DNA from: JBAZWE01 sp041658605
Lineage (GTDB): Bacteria; Actinomycetota; Thermoleophilia; BMS3ABIN01
Reading direction: 5' to 3'
Assembly: GCA_041658605.1 (NCBI GenBank)
Contig: JBAZZU010000005.1
Location: 1 to 64,000, forward strand
Length of the DNA stretch: 64,000 bases
Made by a program: the position numbers and the translations under genes. This document shows positions 52,173 to 62,466 of this stretch, piece after piece. Under the pieces are notes generated by a model. That model saw only the letters and a list, made by a program, of their open reading frames with translations, did no database searches and had not been told where the DNA came from. How positions within the stretch are numbered: position 1 is the first letter of the stretch; each line of letters opens with the position of its first letter.

Positions 52173-54068
52173 ATGTGCGGTATTTCGGGCATAGTGAGAA
52201 GGGCGGGCGTCACCTCGGCTGACGCTGTCCTTGCCGAGAAGATGGGCGAGGTCATCCGTCACCGCGGTCCCGATGATGATGGCGTGCGTCAGGGCGAATT
52301 CTACGCGTTTGCCCATCGTCGCCTCAGCATCATCGATCTGGCGGAAGGCCACCAGCCCATGTCCAACGAGGCAGGCGATGTCTGGCTGGTTTACAACGGC
52401 GAGATCTACAATTTTGCCGAGCTGCGCGAGGAACTGACCGCCAAGGGACATACCTTCCGCACCCGCTGTGATACCGAGGTCATCATTCATCTCTACGAGG
52501 AAGAAGGCCCGGACTGTGTCTCCAGGCTGAACGGCATGTTCGCCTTCGCACTTTTCGACGAGAAGAAGAAGCAGCTCTTCATGGCCCGTGACCGGGCGGG
52601 AATCAAACCGCTTTATTTCATGTTCGACGGTACCTCGCTGCGATTTGCTTCCGAAGCCAAGGCGCTGGTGCAGACATCGCAGCGTCTGGTTAATCCCGAC
52701 CTCCGCTCGATTGTCGACTTCTTTTCGCTCAGCGTGATTCAGCAGGGCCGTACCGCTTTTGAGGGCATCAATGAGCTGGAACCGGCACACATGCTTCTCT
52801 GGAGCTTAAACGGCAAACCGCAAATTAGCAGATACTGGAATCCGTCATACGCCGTCAAGACCATGCTGTCCGGTGAAGAACTAACATCGGCTGTCTCCGA
52901 TCTCCTCGTCGATGCCGTCAAAAGCCATCTCGTAAGTGACGTTCCAGTGGGCACGTATCTGAGCGGTGGTCTCGACTCGAGCGTCGTCTCCGCGATCGCA
53001 GATGATTACATCGAGGATCTCAACACTTTTTCAGCAGGATTCGTCGGCAAGGAAGCCGTTGACGAGCGGGTATACGCGAGGGAGGTCGCGGCGAGTATCG
53101 GCTCCAGCCATCATGAGGTGGAAGTCGGTCCTGATAACTTCTTCCAAAACCTCAGAAAGATCATCTGGCATATGGACGAACCGACGCTCAGCCCGGGGGT
53201 CTACCCGTACTTCTTCCTGTGCGGACTGGTATCCGAATCGGTAAAAGTCGTCCTCGGGGGACAGGGGAGTGACGAGCTTTTCGGCGGTTATCCACGCTAC
53301 CGCATGGCGCTTCTGGAGAAAGATATTTCCATTGCGCTAGGAGGCGGGCGCTTTCCACGCATGGTGGCGGCTCTGTCCGAGTACCGGCGCCGGTACGGTC
53401 TGGGCGGCCTCAAAAACGAGCTGCTGAGGATAAATGCCCCTGATGAGCGGCGAATCTATGAAATCGTGAGCGGCTTCCTGCCGCGGCGCATACCGAAGCT
53501 GTTCTCGGATGAATTCCGGCAGAAGATGGCCGGTTATGATCCCCTGGAGGTATTCCATGATTCGCTGTCCGGCTGCGATTCGGACAGCCTCATCGACCGC
53601 ATGCTCTTTAACGACTTCCACAACATGCTGTCCAGCATATTGAGGACCGAAGACCGCATGAGCATGGCGCACTCGATCGAATCACGGGTCCCTTTTCTGG
53701 ACTACCGTCTGGTCGAGCTTGCAGCATCCATACCCGCGACCGCCAAGGTCAGCGGGGATGAGCCCAAGCTGATCCTCAAAGAAGCCGCCCGCGGCAAGGT
53801 GCCCGAAAGCATCATCACCCGCCGCAAGCAGGGTTTTTCAGCTCCTATCGACAGCTGGTTCACGGGTGCCCTGGCCGGGGAGATCAGGGAACTGCTGCTC
53901 GGTGAGCGTGCGGCCGCCCGTGGAATTTTCTCTCGCCCCTACGTGGAGAAACTCGTTTCCCGCAGCCTTGACAAGAAAAAGGATATCTGGCGTGTCTGGT
54001 CGCTTGTGGTATTCGAGATCTGGTGCCGTTCATTCCTGGACGGAGAGGGCCCGGCGCAGGAATCATAG
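52173..54068 (+). CDS. asnB: Asparagine synthase (glutamine-hydrolysing), AsnB family
   Basis: A 631-residue enzyme with an N-terminal glutaminase (MCGISGI with the catalytic Cys right after Met, HRGPDD, NGEIYN at 75-80, CDTEV) and a C-terminal ATP-pyrophosphatase domain with SGGLDS at 264-269. Intact active sites suggest true amide transfer from glutamine to an activated carboxylate. In such loci AsnB-like enzymes may amidate sugar acids (such as uronic acid amides) instead of aspartate, so the substrate is open. ATG 52173 is fixed by the Cys. Confidence 0.92.
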   Translation: MCGISGIVRRAGVTSADAVLAEKMGEVIRHRGPDDDGVRQGEFYAFAHRRLSIIDLAEGHQPMSNEAGDVWLVYNGEIYNFAELREELTAKGHTFRTRCDTEVIIHLYEEEGPDCVSRLNGMFAFALFDEKKKQLFMARDRAGIKPLYFMFDGTSLRFASEAKALVQTSQRLVNPDLRSIVDFFSLSVIQQGRTAFEGINELEPAHMLLWSLNGKPQISRYWNPSYAVKTMLSGEELTSAVSDLLVDAVKSHLVSDVPVGTYLSGGLDSSVVSAIADDYIEDLNTFSAGFVGKEAVDERVYAREVAASIGSSHHEVEVGPDNFFQNLRKIIWHMDEPTLSPGVYPYFFLCGLVSESVKVVLGGQGSDELFGGYPRYRMALLEKDISIALGGGRFPRMVAALSEYRRRYGLGGLKNELLRINAPDERRIYEIVSGFLPRRIPKLFSDEFRQKMAGYDPLEVFHDSLSGCDSDSLIDRMLFNDFHNMLSSILRTEDRMSMAHSIESRVPFLDYRLVELAASIPATAKVSGDEPKLILKEAARGKVPESIITRRKQGFSAPIDSWFTGALAGEIRELLLGERAAARGIFSRPYVEKLVSRSLDKKKDIWRVWSLVVFEIWCRSFLDGEGPAQES

Positions 54069-54377
54069 CCGGGTTTTTGGCCACATGCTTTCAGCACAAC
54101 CGGCTTTCGAAAGAAGAGATTACAAGGGCGATTTCGTGCTTCAGTTATTCTCATACGGGTGTTGTCCCGGTTGATAACAACTCTGTTAAAGCCGGCATCG
54201 ATGTGCTATATTTTTCCTTGCGGGTGGTTTGTATCCACGGGTTTTATGTGGATGTTCATTTATTAACAAGAATATGAACGTTCCTCGTAGCGCTCCTTCC
54301 ATATGATGGCCGCTTCAATAATATATCTGCACTGCCGATAAACCCGTGATATTCATGCTGAAGAGAAATTAAATTCA
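54069..54377. other. Intergenic region without recognisable gene
   Basis: No frame with coding character was found on either strand. The right part is AT-rich and may hold the promoter for the methyltransferase gene; I see no strong hairpin terminator after asnB. Confidence 0.4.
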
Positions 54378-55124
54378 TTGAACTTTGAAGAATATAAAAT
54401 CATGCGCGACCTCGAGGACGAGTACTGGTGGCATCGGGGTATGCGCTCGATCATCAGAGATCAGCTTGTTCCGACGATCGATTCCAAATCCAGGCTTCTG
54501 GATGTCGGTTGTGGTACCGGCGCCAACCTGCGGATGCTGTCAGAATATTGTGAGACCGCGGGAATCGATGTCCATAGTGAGGCGGTTCGCTACTCCCAGG
54601 AGCGCGGGCTTAAAAACATCGTCGTGGGAGACGGTGAGCGGTTGCCGTTCGAGGATTCTTCCTTCACCCATGCGCTAAGCTGTGCTGTCCTGCAGGTCAT
54701 ACCTGACGATCAGGCCTGCATAAATGAGACTTTTCGGATTCTTTCCCCGGGAGGTTTCTTTCTGATTATTGAATCGACGTATCCGATCTTGTGGAGCAAG
54801 CATGATTTGTCACAGGGATCAGTAAGACGCTACTCGAAAAAAGATCTGCAGAACAAGCTGGAGAAAGCCGGTTTTAAAATCGAATCGTTCAGCTATGCCA
54901 CCAAGACGGTTTTACCGCTGATAATGGCCACCCGCCTCGCCAGCAAGGCACTCAGACCGCCACGGAAACTCGATCCGGAGAAAACCAAGTCAGACCTGTT
55001 CCGGTTGCCAGCGCCAATAAACAGCGCCATATATCATATCTTCGAGAAGGAATGGAAAAATTCCCTGTTCGCAAAGCTTCCTTTCGGGCTCACAATAATC
55101 GCCCTTGCGTCTAAACCCCGCTGA
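54378..55124 (+). CDS. Class I SAM-dependent methyltransferase (type 11)
   Basis: A 248-residue methyltransferase: EYKIMRDLEDEYWWHRGM at the N-terminus, LLDVGCGTGANLRML, GDGERLPFEDSSFTHALS, and LSPGGFFLIIEST. The C-terminal part has a hydrophobic stretch that may contact lipid. TTG 54378 is the first start that keeps the conserved N-terminus. It resembles enzymes that methylate polyprenyl-linked or lipid substrates. Confidence 0.85.
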   Translation: MNFEEYKIMRDLEDEYWWHRGMRSIIRDQLVPTIDSKSRLLDVGCGTGANLRMLSEYCETAGIDVHSEAVRYSQERGLKNIVVGDGERLPFEDSSFTHALSCAVLQVIPDDQACINETFRILSPGGFFLIIESTYPILWSKHDLSQGSVRRYSKKDLQNKLEKAGFKIESFSYATKTVLPLIMATRLASKALRPPRKLDPEKTKSDLFRLPAPINSAIYHIFEKEWKNSLFAKLPFGLTIIALASKPR

Positions 55125-55426
55125 TCGTTCCTGGTCACAACCATAAAGGCTGAAGCGACTCCTGTAATACCTGTGTTACCTGATCATCCTGCCAGGCCAG
55201 CTCTCGAAATAGCTTGATAGTCCGGCTATGCGGATCCAACCTCTCGATGAATGCATGCGGACAAGACAGCTATGTCCCGGCCGGCCGGATCAGGCAGGAA
55301 GTATAATGGTCAGAATATTTGATTACGACTGATGAAGAAATCGATATGGACGCGCCCCTTTTTGGCGATTTTCAGGTAGAATCGATCAGTAATCGGTGAT
55401 CATAAGACGCAATCGAGGCAAAGCCA
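55125..55426. other. Intergenic region without recognisable gene
   Basis: Nothing with coding character. TATAAT occurs at about 55301 and TAGAAT near 55377, neither with a good -35 partner. GAGG eight bases before TTG 55427 is the ribosome-binding site of the next gene. Confidence 0.35.
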
Positions 55427-57046
55427 TTGAAAAAGCTTCGCGGCTTTACTGTCAACAGGACACTAATTTTATTCATATTGCTGGCACTGGTTATCAGGGT
55501 CGTCGTTGTACTGAGCCGGCAGGCCATCAACGGCGACGAGTTTGGATACTCGCGGCTGGCCGAAAATCTGGCTAACGGCAGTGGTTACATCGATATACTG
55601 GGTAATGTCAATACGATTTTCTCCCCGCTTCTGCCGCTGCTATCAGGCGGCATCTCCTTCATCCTCAATGATATCGTGGCTTCCGGCTATGTGATCGAAG
55701 TTCTTTTCGGCAGCCTCCTGCTGATCCCGGCTTATCTTCTTGCAAAGGAATTCGCAGGCGAAAGGGCCGGGCTATATACGGCCGCCCTGCTGGCGGTCCT
55801 ACCGGTCGCGGTTGAATATTCAACACGAATATATACGGAAGGCGTTTATACATTCTTCCTTATAATGGGTGTCTATTTATTCTGGCGGAGCGTTCACGGC
55901 GGCGCTCTTTTGTATGCGCCCCTTGCCGGCGGAATGATCGGGCTGGCGTATCTGGCGAATCCTTCTGGTCTCTTCTATGTCGTGGCTTTTCTGCTGATCT
56001 ATGTCATAACGGCAGCGATGAAAAGGGGCACGCGCTTTCACTTCCTGAAGGCGGCATCGATTTTTCTGGCTGTCTTCCTTGTCCTGGCTATTCCTTACGT
56101 TGTCTTTCTCCATAGCAGTCTGGGGAAATGGACCTATTCAGGCAAGAGCAGCGCCGGGCTTGATCTGGAGGCCGCGGCGAAGGACATCCGCTGGTTTACT
56201 CCGGAATACGAAAAAATGATCATGTCGCTGAGTGATGACGGGACCGATATCGTCGACTTGAGCCAGGCGGAAGATGTCGACCCGCTCTCTTATTTTGCAA
56301 AGAACCCAAAAACTTTTGTAAAGATATTCACGCGAGACCTGAATATCTTCTACATGGAGGAATTTCCGAATGTTATCCCCCTCTGGCTGCTGCCGCTTCT
56401 GGGCCTGGGGCTGTTCGGTGCCGCATGGGACCGGAAACGCGCAAAAGCGGTCGGGTTTTCCCTGCTGCTCATTGCGCCGTCAATTCTGATTTTCGCGATT
56501 GAATACCGGCCGCGTTTTTTCGTACCCTTTGTTCCCCTCGCCATGATCTGGGTTGCGGTCGGCTGGCTCTGGCTGGAGGAGTGGGGAAGGAAGACTGTCT
56601 CCCTCACAGTGGGCAAGTCCAGGCGTGATTTTGCCGTACGCGGTATTCCGGTTGTTATTGCCATCTCGGTGCTGCTGCCTCTCTTGATGTTAACCGCCAT
56701 GTATACCTCAAGACAAGGCTACAATGTCGAACTGAAGAAGGCTGGCGAGTGGCTCAAGGATAATGGCGGTGGCAGTGCGAATGTCATGGATCGTGAACTG
56801 AACAGCGCCTTTTATTCCGGAGGGACGGCGGTGCTGTTTCCGTATGCCGGCTATGAGGATACGACAGACTATGCGCGCATCAAGGACGTTGACTACCTGG
56901 TAATCAGCCGGAAGGACATCAGGGACTTTCGCCCCGGCATGCAGGTTCTGCTTGAGAATGAGAGCCTCCATCCGGGCTGGCGTTTGATCCATGGCGGGCA
57001 GGCCGCAGGCGATAACGAGGTTCTTGTCTTCGAGCTTGAAAAATAG
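55427..57046 (+). CDS. GT39/ArnT-like glycosyltransferase, copy 3
   Basis: A 539-residue paralogue of the pair at 36.5-39.9 kb. It has the acidic pair in GDEFGYSRLAENLANG, TIFSPLLPLLSGG, LPLLGLGLFGAAWDRKR, and the C-terminal YAGYEDTTDYARIKDVDY. About ten membrane segments. TTG start with GAGG eight bases upstream. Located apart from its sisters and followed by a third flippase, so it may belong to a second glycan assembly unit. Confidence 0.87.
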   Translation: MKKLRGFTVNRTLILFILLALVIRVVVVLSRQAINGDEFGYSRLAENLANGSGYIDILGNVNTIFSPLLPLLSGGISFILNDIVASGYVIEVLFGSLLLIPAYLLAKEFAGERAGLYTAALLAVLPVAVEYSTRIYTEGVYTFFLIMGVYLFWRSVHGGALLYAPLAGGMIGLAYLANPSGLFYVVAFLLIYVITAAMKRGTRFHFLKAASIFLAVFLVLAIPYVVFLHSSLGKWTYSGKSSAGLDLEAAAKDIRWFTPEYEKMIMSLSDDGTDIVDLSQAEDVDPLSYFAKNPKTFVKIFTRDLNIFYMEEFPNVIPLWLLPLLGLGLFGAAWDRKRAKAVGFSLLLIAPSILIFAIEYRPRFFVPFVPLAMIWVAVGWLWLEEWGRKTVSLTVGKSRRDFAVRGIPVVIAISVLLPLLMLTAMYTSRQGYNVELKKAGEWLKDNGGGSANVMDRELNSAFYSGGTAVLFPYAGYEDTTDYARIKDVDYLVISRKDIRDFRPGMQVLLENESLHPGWRLIHGGQAAGDNEVLVFELEK

Positions 57047-57172
57047 TAGAAAAGCAGCTGTCTGCTACTGGGAACAGGTTCGCGTTTTCCGTCTTTCCAT
57101 CCCGGAATCAAGCTGATCAGCCGCAGTCAATCCTCTCCATCATAACCGGTTTATTCATGTTAATATCATCCA

Positions 57173-58591
57173 ATGGCCAGATTTAAGACAGTCGTAAAGT
57201 ATTCGAGTTACCTTTTCGGGACGAAGATTCTTACCCGCGTCATGTATACGGCTTTTGTCGTATTCGCCGCCGCCCACCTCGGTTCTGAGCTCTTCGGCAT
57301 TTTCGCGTTTTCCATGGCGATGACTGAATTGTTGTCATGGCTCGGCGAACTTGGCCTCACGCAGTTTGGCGCTCGTGAAATGATCAAGGCAGACGAGCAG
57401 GACAGGCCGGCGCTCAACAGCCAGTTCCTTCTGCTGCAGATCCTCACTTCAGTGGCCTTATGCCTGGTCGGGCTTGTCATAATCCTCGCTTGGCGCCCGG
57501 AGCAGCCAAAGATGATGCTGTTGCTGATGGGCCTGGGGGCCGTGCTTCTCTCCGGGGTGGTCAACGCAACGGAATCAATACTTATCGCCAGCAAGAATTT
57601 TCTTTACTCGTCTCTGTTTTCATTGACCGGCAGGGTCATTTTCATGACGATCGGTTTTTTTGCTGTTGCGAAGAACATGTCCGTTACAGTGATCATGGCT
57701 GGTTATCTTATCGCCGTGATGGTCGAATCACTGCTGCGGATGGTTGTGATCGCCAGCAGGATCGTGGGTTTTTCCGCCAGAATACATTTAAGTCAGACAT
57801 GGAGATTATTCAGGGCATCGCTGCCTTTCGCAACCGTGGCCCTGGCGTCGGTTTTATATTCGCAGGCGGCCATCGTCGCGATTGAAATTTTTAAGGGCGA
57901 CGCGGCCGTCGGTGTTTATAGCGTGGCCTACAGCCTGTTTGTTCCATTTGTATGGGTTGCGCAAACTCTTGCGAAGACGACTTTTCCGACACTTGCTGAA
58001 ACATACAAGGAGAACACCGATGATTCCCGCCGCTACTTCCAACAGTGGTACAGACTGCTCGTCATGGCCGGAATCCCCCTGGCTGTGGGAACGACCCTTC
58101 TCGCAGGAACCCTTGCGTCATATATGCCTGAGGGTTTCTCGAGCGGGAAACTTGTCCTGATTCTGCTCATGTGGATGGTGCCTTCGATTTTGATCTCCCC
58201 TCTGGAACTCAGCATGCTGCAGATCATCGGACTCGAGGGTGTGGGAGCAAGAATTATTGTAGTCTCCATGGTTGCGACGATCGGCTTGCAGCTGATTTTT
58301 GTACCCATTTTCGGCGTGACTGGAGCGGCGATCGCCTTGCTGCTGGGAGCAGTCCTGAGGGAAATTCAGTATTACGAGGCGATACGCCGCAATTTCCTGA
58401 AGAAAAAACATTTTCTGATTCTATGGTCAAGACCCGTCATCGCGGGCGCGGTCATGTTCCTGGTGGCCTTTCTCACGTGGTGGCTGGGGCCGTGGGTTGC
58501 GTCGGTCCTGGGCGCGTTTGGGTATGTCGGGTCCTTGTTCGCCATGCGGGCCCTGAGTATTTCGGAAATCAGGAATCTGGCCAGGAGCTGA
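57173..58591 (+). CDS. Wzx-type oligosaccharide flippase, third copy
   Basis: A 472-residue polytopic membrane protein of the MOP superfamily: AAHLGSELFGIFAFSMAMTE at the first helices, GVYSVAYSLFVPFVWVAQT in the middle, and GVTGAAIALLLGAVLRE. It is closest in layout to the flippase at 50.7 kb. TAATAT ends six bases before its ATG, which may again mean a leaderless transcript. Three flippases suggest that more than one lipid-linked oligosaccharide is exported. Confidence 0.9.
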   Translation: MARFKTVVKYSSYLFGTKILTRVMYTAFVVFAAAHLGSELFGIFAFSMAMTELLSWLGELGLTQFGAREMIKADEQDRPALNSQFLLLQILTSVALCLVGLVIILAWRPEQPKMMLLLMGLGAVLLSGVVNATESILIASKNFLYSSLFSLTGRVIFMTIGFFAVAKNMSVTVIMAGYLIAVMVESLLRMVVIASRIVGFSARIHLSQTWRLFRASLPFATVALASVLYSQAAIVAIEIFKGDAAVGVYSVAYSLFVPFVWVAQTLAKTTFPTLAETYKENTDDSRRYFQQWYRLLVMAGIPLAVGTTLLAGTLASYMPEGFSSGKLVLILLMWMVPSILISPLELSMLQIIGLEGVGARIIVVSMVATIGLQLIFVPIFGVTGAAIALLLGAVLREIQYYEAIRRNFLKKKHFLILWSRPVIAGAVMFLVAFLTWWLGPWVASVLGAFGYVGSLFAMRALSISEIRNLARS

Positions 58592-58810
58592 GGCGCCTTT
58601 TCTGGTATCGGGTCCGGCTCAATCCAGTGTTGGCCAGGCTCAAGTCTCTTTTCATAAGGCCGAAAAAACTGCTATCTTTGATGGAAGGTATTAAGCGTGT
58701 GGTTTCGTTTCATGCTCCTCTGAATTCATCTTCTTGAGAAGCCCCGATGCTGCCGGTGGCTGTCGTTTTAATCGGCCGGCAAGACCGCACTTACAGGTAA
58801 CTTGTGATAT

Positions 58811-60268
58811 ATGAAAATTCTGTTTTTTGTACATTACCGGCAGGCTCCGCTAGGGCCGATGTATTTGAGCTCCGCGTTGAAAAAGGCCGGCCACGACACT
58901 TACTCCTGCCTGCTTGACTATAAGACCGCCCGCGAGGCGGTCATGACCTACAAACCCGACGTCGTCGCCCTGAGCATGATCATCGGTCATGTCAAGGAAT
59001 ATATAGAGATCAACAGGAAGCTCAAGGAAGAATTCTCTTTCTATTCGATCGCGGGCGGGCCTAATGCGACTTTTGTTCCGGAGATTATCAACGAGGAAGG
59101 CGTGGACGCGATATGCCGCGGTGAAGGCGAGATCGCGATGGTCGAATTCATCAACGCCCTGGAGCAGGGCGGCGATATAACAAAGATCGAGAACATGAAC
59201 GTCAAGAAGGACGGCAAGATTTATGAAAACCCGCTGCGGCCGCTCATCAAGGATCTTGACGACCTTGCTTTCCCGGACTATGACCTGTCTTTTCGTGTTA
59301 ATCCGACTTACCTGAAGTCCAGACCTTTCCCTGTGATGGCCAGCCGGGGTTGCCGTTCGGACTGCGCACACTGCTTCAATCACGCGTACCGCAAACTATA
59401 TGCGGAGAAGGCGGTCAAGATAAGGTGGCGTTCTCCGGAGAACCTTGTGCGGCAGCTCGAGGAGGCCAAAGAGAAATACAACATCAAGGGTGTCATCATC
59501 CTTGATGACAACATCATCTTCAGCAACAAGTGGCTTGAGGAGTTCGCCGAGCTGTATCCGAAGCGCGTCGGGGTCCCGTTCTGGTGCCTGGTGACGCCGA
59601 CGTTTGCCACGGAGAAGGCTATAGGATTACTTAAGAAGGCGGGCTGCGTATCGATCACGATCGGCATCGAAACCGGTGACGAGGAGACCAGGCAGCAGAT
59701 CCTGCGCCGGAAGATGACCGACGAGTTCCTGCTTGGTGTCTGCGCAATGATAAAGAGTCATGGCATACGCCTGTTTGCCCACAACATCCTGGGCATTCCG
59801 GATTCTCCGATCGAGAATGATTTCAAGACGCTCGAGTTCAACATCAAGTGCGGGGTCGATTATTCAGACGTAAATGTCTATGCTCCGCTACCCGAGACAG
59901 ACCTGGGCATATATACGCAGCAGAGCGACATGGTCTGTTACGACATAACGAATATCAATGTCTCTCCGTTTCGTAACATCTCTACGAAGAATCTGAACAA
60001 GCGTGAGACGGAGAACCTGTGCGACCTTTTCATGGTTTTCGTCAAGCTGCCCTTCCTGAGACCGTTCATGAAGCCTATGATCAAGGTCCGCTGGCGCATC
60101 TACAGAAGGTTCGCCGGCAAATTCAATGAGTTCTGTCTTACGTCGATCAGACCGCATACCTACAGGAAGAACCGCACGTCGCAGTTCTTCGTATCGCTTT
60201 ACAGCGTGACCCGGGAAACATGCGTCAGCATGTCAAGGCGCTTCAAGGGACTCAGCCGGGCCAACTGA
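58811..60268 (+). CDS. Cobalamin-type radical SAM protein
   Basis: A 485-residue protein with MKILFFVHYRQAPLGPMYLS, the Rossmann-like part IAGGPNATFVPE and AICRGEGEIAMVE, and the radical SAM site CRSDCAHC (C181, C185, C188) followed by GIETGDEETRQQILRRKM. The C-terminus is basic with Arg and Lys clusters. It is separated from the flippase upstream by 219 bases and precedes the second asparagine-synthase-like gene. Confidence 0.9.
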   Translation: MKILFFVHYRQAPLGPMYLSSALKKAGHDTYSCLLDYKTAREAVMTYKPDVVALSMIIGHVKEYIEINRKLKEEFSFYSIAGGPNATFVPEIINEEGVDAICRGEGEIAMVEFINALEQGGDITKIENMNVKKDGKIYENPLRPLIKDLDDLAFPDYDLSFRVNPTYLKSRPFPVMASRGCRSDCAHCFNHAYRKLYAEKAVKIRWRSPENLVRQLEEAKEKYNIKGVIILDDNIIFSNKWLEEFAELYPKRVGVPFWCLVTPTFATEKAIGLLKKAGCVSITIGIETGDEETRQQILRRKMTDEFLLGVCAMIKSHGIRLFAHNILGIPDSPIENDFKTLEFNIKCGVDYSDVNVYAPLPETDLGIYTQQSDMVCYDITNINVSPFRNISTKNLNKRETENLCDLFMVFVKLPFLRPFMKPMIKVRWRIYRRFAGKFNEFCLTSIRPHTYRKNRTSQFFVSLYSVTRETCVSMSRRFKGLSRAN

Positions 60269-60546
60269 TTCCGGCTGTGTCGGCTTTGGGGTGTCGGCAA
60301 ACCCTTGCTGAAAGGGCAATAGGCAGGATTTTCCGCTCCCAACGGCCTCAAGCAGGAGTTCTGAGTCTCTCGGGATGCACTCCGGCACGGTTTCTTGTAC
60401 AATTGCGCGATGCTTATATGCGTTTGGTGCTCTGGAATACGGGAATCCTCTCGTCTCAGATTGCAGCATGGCAAAGCAGACCTGCAGAATACGTAATATC
60501 CCGGAATTACCCGATAAATGGTGAAAGCCGGGATTGAAAGGGGCTT

Positions 60547-62421
60547 ATGAGCGGCGTAGCCGGAATCATAAAAAATCAATCCGCAGCCGTTTCTGAAGCA
60601 GAACTTGCCTCTCTAATAAATGCCATCGCCCATCGGGGACCTGACGGGTCTGACCATTTCATCGATGGCAATGCGGGTATCGCGCACTGTTACCTGGCCA
60701 TACCCTCGGCTAAATCTGTGCCACAACCCCTGTTCAACGAGGATGACACAATCGTAATTGTCTGCGACGGCCGCGTTTTCAACGATGACGAACTGCGTGA
60801 AAGCCTGGAGGCAAAAGGTCACCGCTTCAAGACCGGTTCGGATATCGAGGTGCTGCTCCATCTTTACGAGGATGCCGGTGAGCGGTTTCTGGATGATGTC
60901 AACGGCATGTACGGCCTGGCTATCTGGGACAGCCGCAAGCGACGGCTGCTGCTGGCCAGGGACCGCATCGGCACAAAGCCTCTCTATTATTCACACGAAT
61001 CTTCCGGGCTGGTCTTCGGCTCTGAGATTAAGGCGATCCTGGCTGAGCCTTCAATCCGAAGGAATGTAAACTCCCGGGCCGTGAGTGACTTTTTCGGCCT
61101 CTCCTATATCTTTGACAGTGAAACCATGTTCGAGGGTATCCAGGCAGTGCCGCCGGGTTGTATCTATATCGTAGACAGCGACGGGCGCGGGCGCATGAAC
61201 CGCTACTGGGACATGAATTTCGTGCCCGACCACCCCTGGGATGAGAAGGAGCTGGCGGAGAAGGGACTGGCCATTCTTGAGAAGGCGGTCGATCTCGAGA
61301 TGTCCGACGTATCGCCGCTGGGCATCCATCTCAGCGGCGGCATCGATTCTAGTTTTATCACTTCACTGGCCGCCCGACGGGACCGGGACCGCATAATCAC
61401 GCTTTCGGCCGGCTTCAGGGAGCAGGAGTATGACGAACGTGATTTTGCCTTGAGGGCCGCTGAGCACGCCGGAGTCAGGCATGAGACGATCGAGGTATTC
61501 CCAACCGAGGAGACTTTTCTCGATACCATGCTCAAGGTCATCTGGCACGTCGATGAACCGACCGTGAGCCCGGGCATCCATTCCTTTTATGTACTTAATG
61601 AGTTCACGAGCAACTTCGTCAAGGTCGTGCTTGGGGGGCAGGGAAGCAATGAGTTGCTCGCCGGATACAACCGGTATATCATTGCTGATATCAGGGATCG
61701 GTTTTCACGAGCGATTAAGGGAATCAGACCTGTCAGTGCCTGGAGTGAAATCAAAAAGACACTCGATTTTTTTGGTCCCCAGCCTCTCAGAGGCCTGTTT
61801 TACGAACTCCCCAGAACATCCGCGCAGCGGGCTCTCCGCATCGCCAGCACCTTCCCGCCAAACGAAAAGAAAAAGCTGTTTTCTCAGAAATTGCACGCAG
61901 GGCTGGGCGGCTATACCACTGAGAATCATTATATCGAGTCGTTTAAGAACGCCCCTGCCGCGACAACAATCGACAGGATGATGTATCTCGACATGAAGAA
62001 CATGATGCCTAACATGTTGAGGATCCTCGACCGGACATGCGCGGCATTCGGCGTAGAGGGAAGGACACCCTTCCTGGACCACAATTTTGTAGAATTTGCG
62101 GCAAGCCTCTCTGATGATGCCGTTCTGAGGGGAACCGAGTCTAAATACATACTCAAGAAGATGGGCGAGGGGATCCTCCGCGATGACACGGTCTATCGTG
62201 ACAAATCGGGCTTCGCGCCGCCGGCGTCGCCCTGGCTTCAGGGGCATCTGGGCCGAGAATCAAAAAGGGTCATTTTTTCGGACGAGGCGAGGAGCCGCGG
62301 TTACTTCGATGACAAGTATCTGAAATTCATCGTGGACCGGCACGAGCGCACCGGCAAGGGGGTATGGCAGATCTGGATGCTGCTTATTTTTGAACTGTGG
62401 CATCGGGAGTTCATCGATTAG
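60547..62421 (+). CDS. Asparagine-synthase-like amide ligase with inactivated glutaminase domain
   Basis: A 624-residue AsnB-family protein in which the glutaminase site is degraded. It begins MSGVAGI, so Ser replaces the catalytic Cys. The residues normally NGEIYN are DGRVFN (74-79), losing the Asn and Glu that bind glutamine, and the conserved AHRR is AHCY. The ATP-pyrophosphatase domain is intact (SGGIDS at 263-268, VLGGQGSNELLAGY). It probably activates a carboxylate with ATP and uses ammonia or another amine directly, as beta-lactam-synthetase-like relatives do. GAAAGGGG precedes ATG 60547. A radical SAM gene follows within 50 bases. Confidence 0.87.
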   Translation: MSGVAGIIKNQSAAVSEAELASLINAIAHRGPDGSDHFIDGNAGIAHCYLAIPSAKSVPQPLFNEDDTIVIVCDGRVFNDDELRESLEAKGHRFKTGSDIEVLLHLYEDAGERFLDDVNGMYGLAIWDSRKRRLLLARDRIGTKPLYYSHESSGLVFGSEIKAILAEPSIRRNVNSRAVSDFFGLSYIFDSETMFEGIQAVPPGCIYIVDSDGRGRMNRYWDMNFVPDHPWDEKELAEKGLAILEKAVDLEMSDVSPLGIHLSGGIDSSFITSLAARRDRDRIITLSAGFREQEYDERDFALRAAEHAGVRHETIEVFPTEETFLDTMLKVIWHVDEPTVSPGIHSFYVLNEFTSNFVKVVLGGQGSNELLAGYNRYIIADIRDRFSRAIKGIRPVSAWSEIKKTLDFFGPQPLRGLFYELPRTSAQRALRIASTFPPNEKKKLFSQKLHAGLGGYTTENHYIESFKNAPAATTIDRMMYLDMKNMMPNMLRILDRTCAAFGVEGRTPFLDHNFVEFAASLSDDAVLRGTESKYILKKMGEGILRDDTVYRDKSGFAPPASPWLQGHLGRESKRVIFSDEARSRGYFDDKYLKFIVDRHERTGKGVWQIWMLLIFELWHREFID

Positions 62422-62466
62422 GAAACGAGGGTATAAGGTGGCATTGAAGAATAACTGGAATAACGC

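Noticed and set aside
58592..58737. Coding continuation after the third flippase in another frame
   Set aside because: About 45 open codons without a start codon or ribosome-binding site; the flippase already ends at a normal length.
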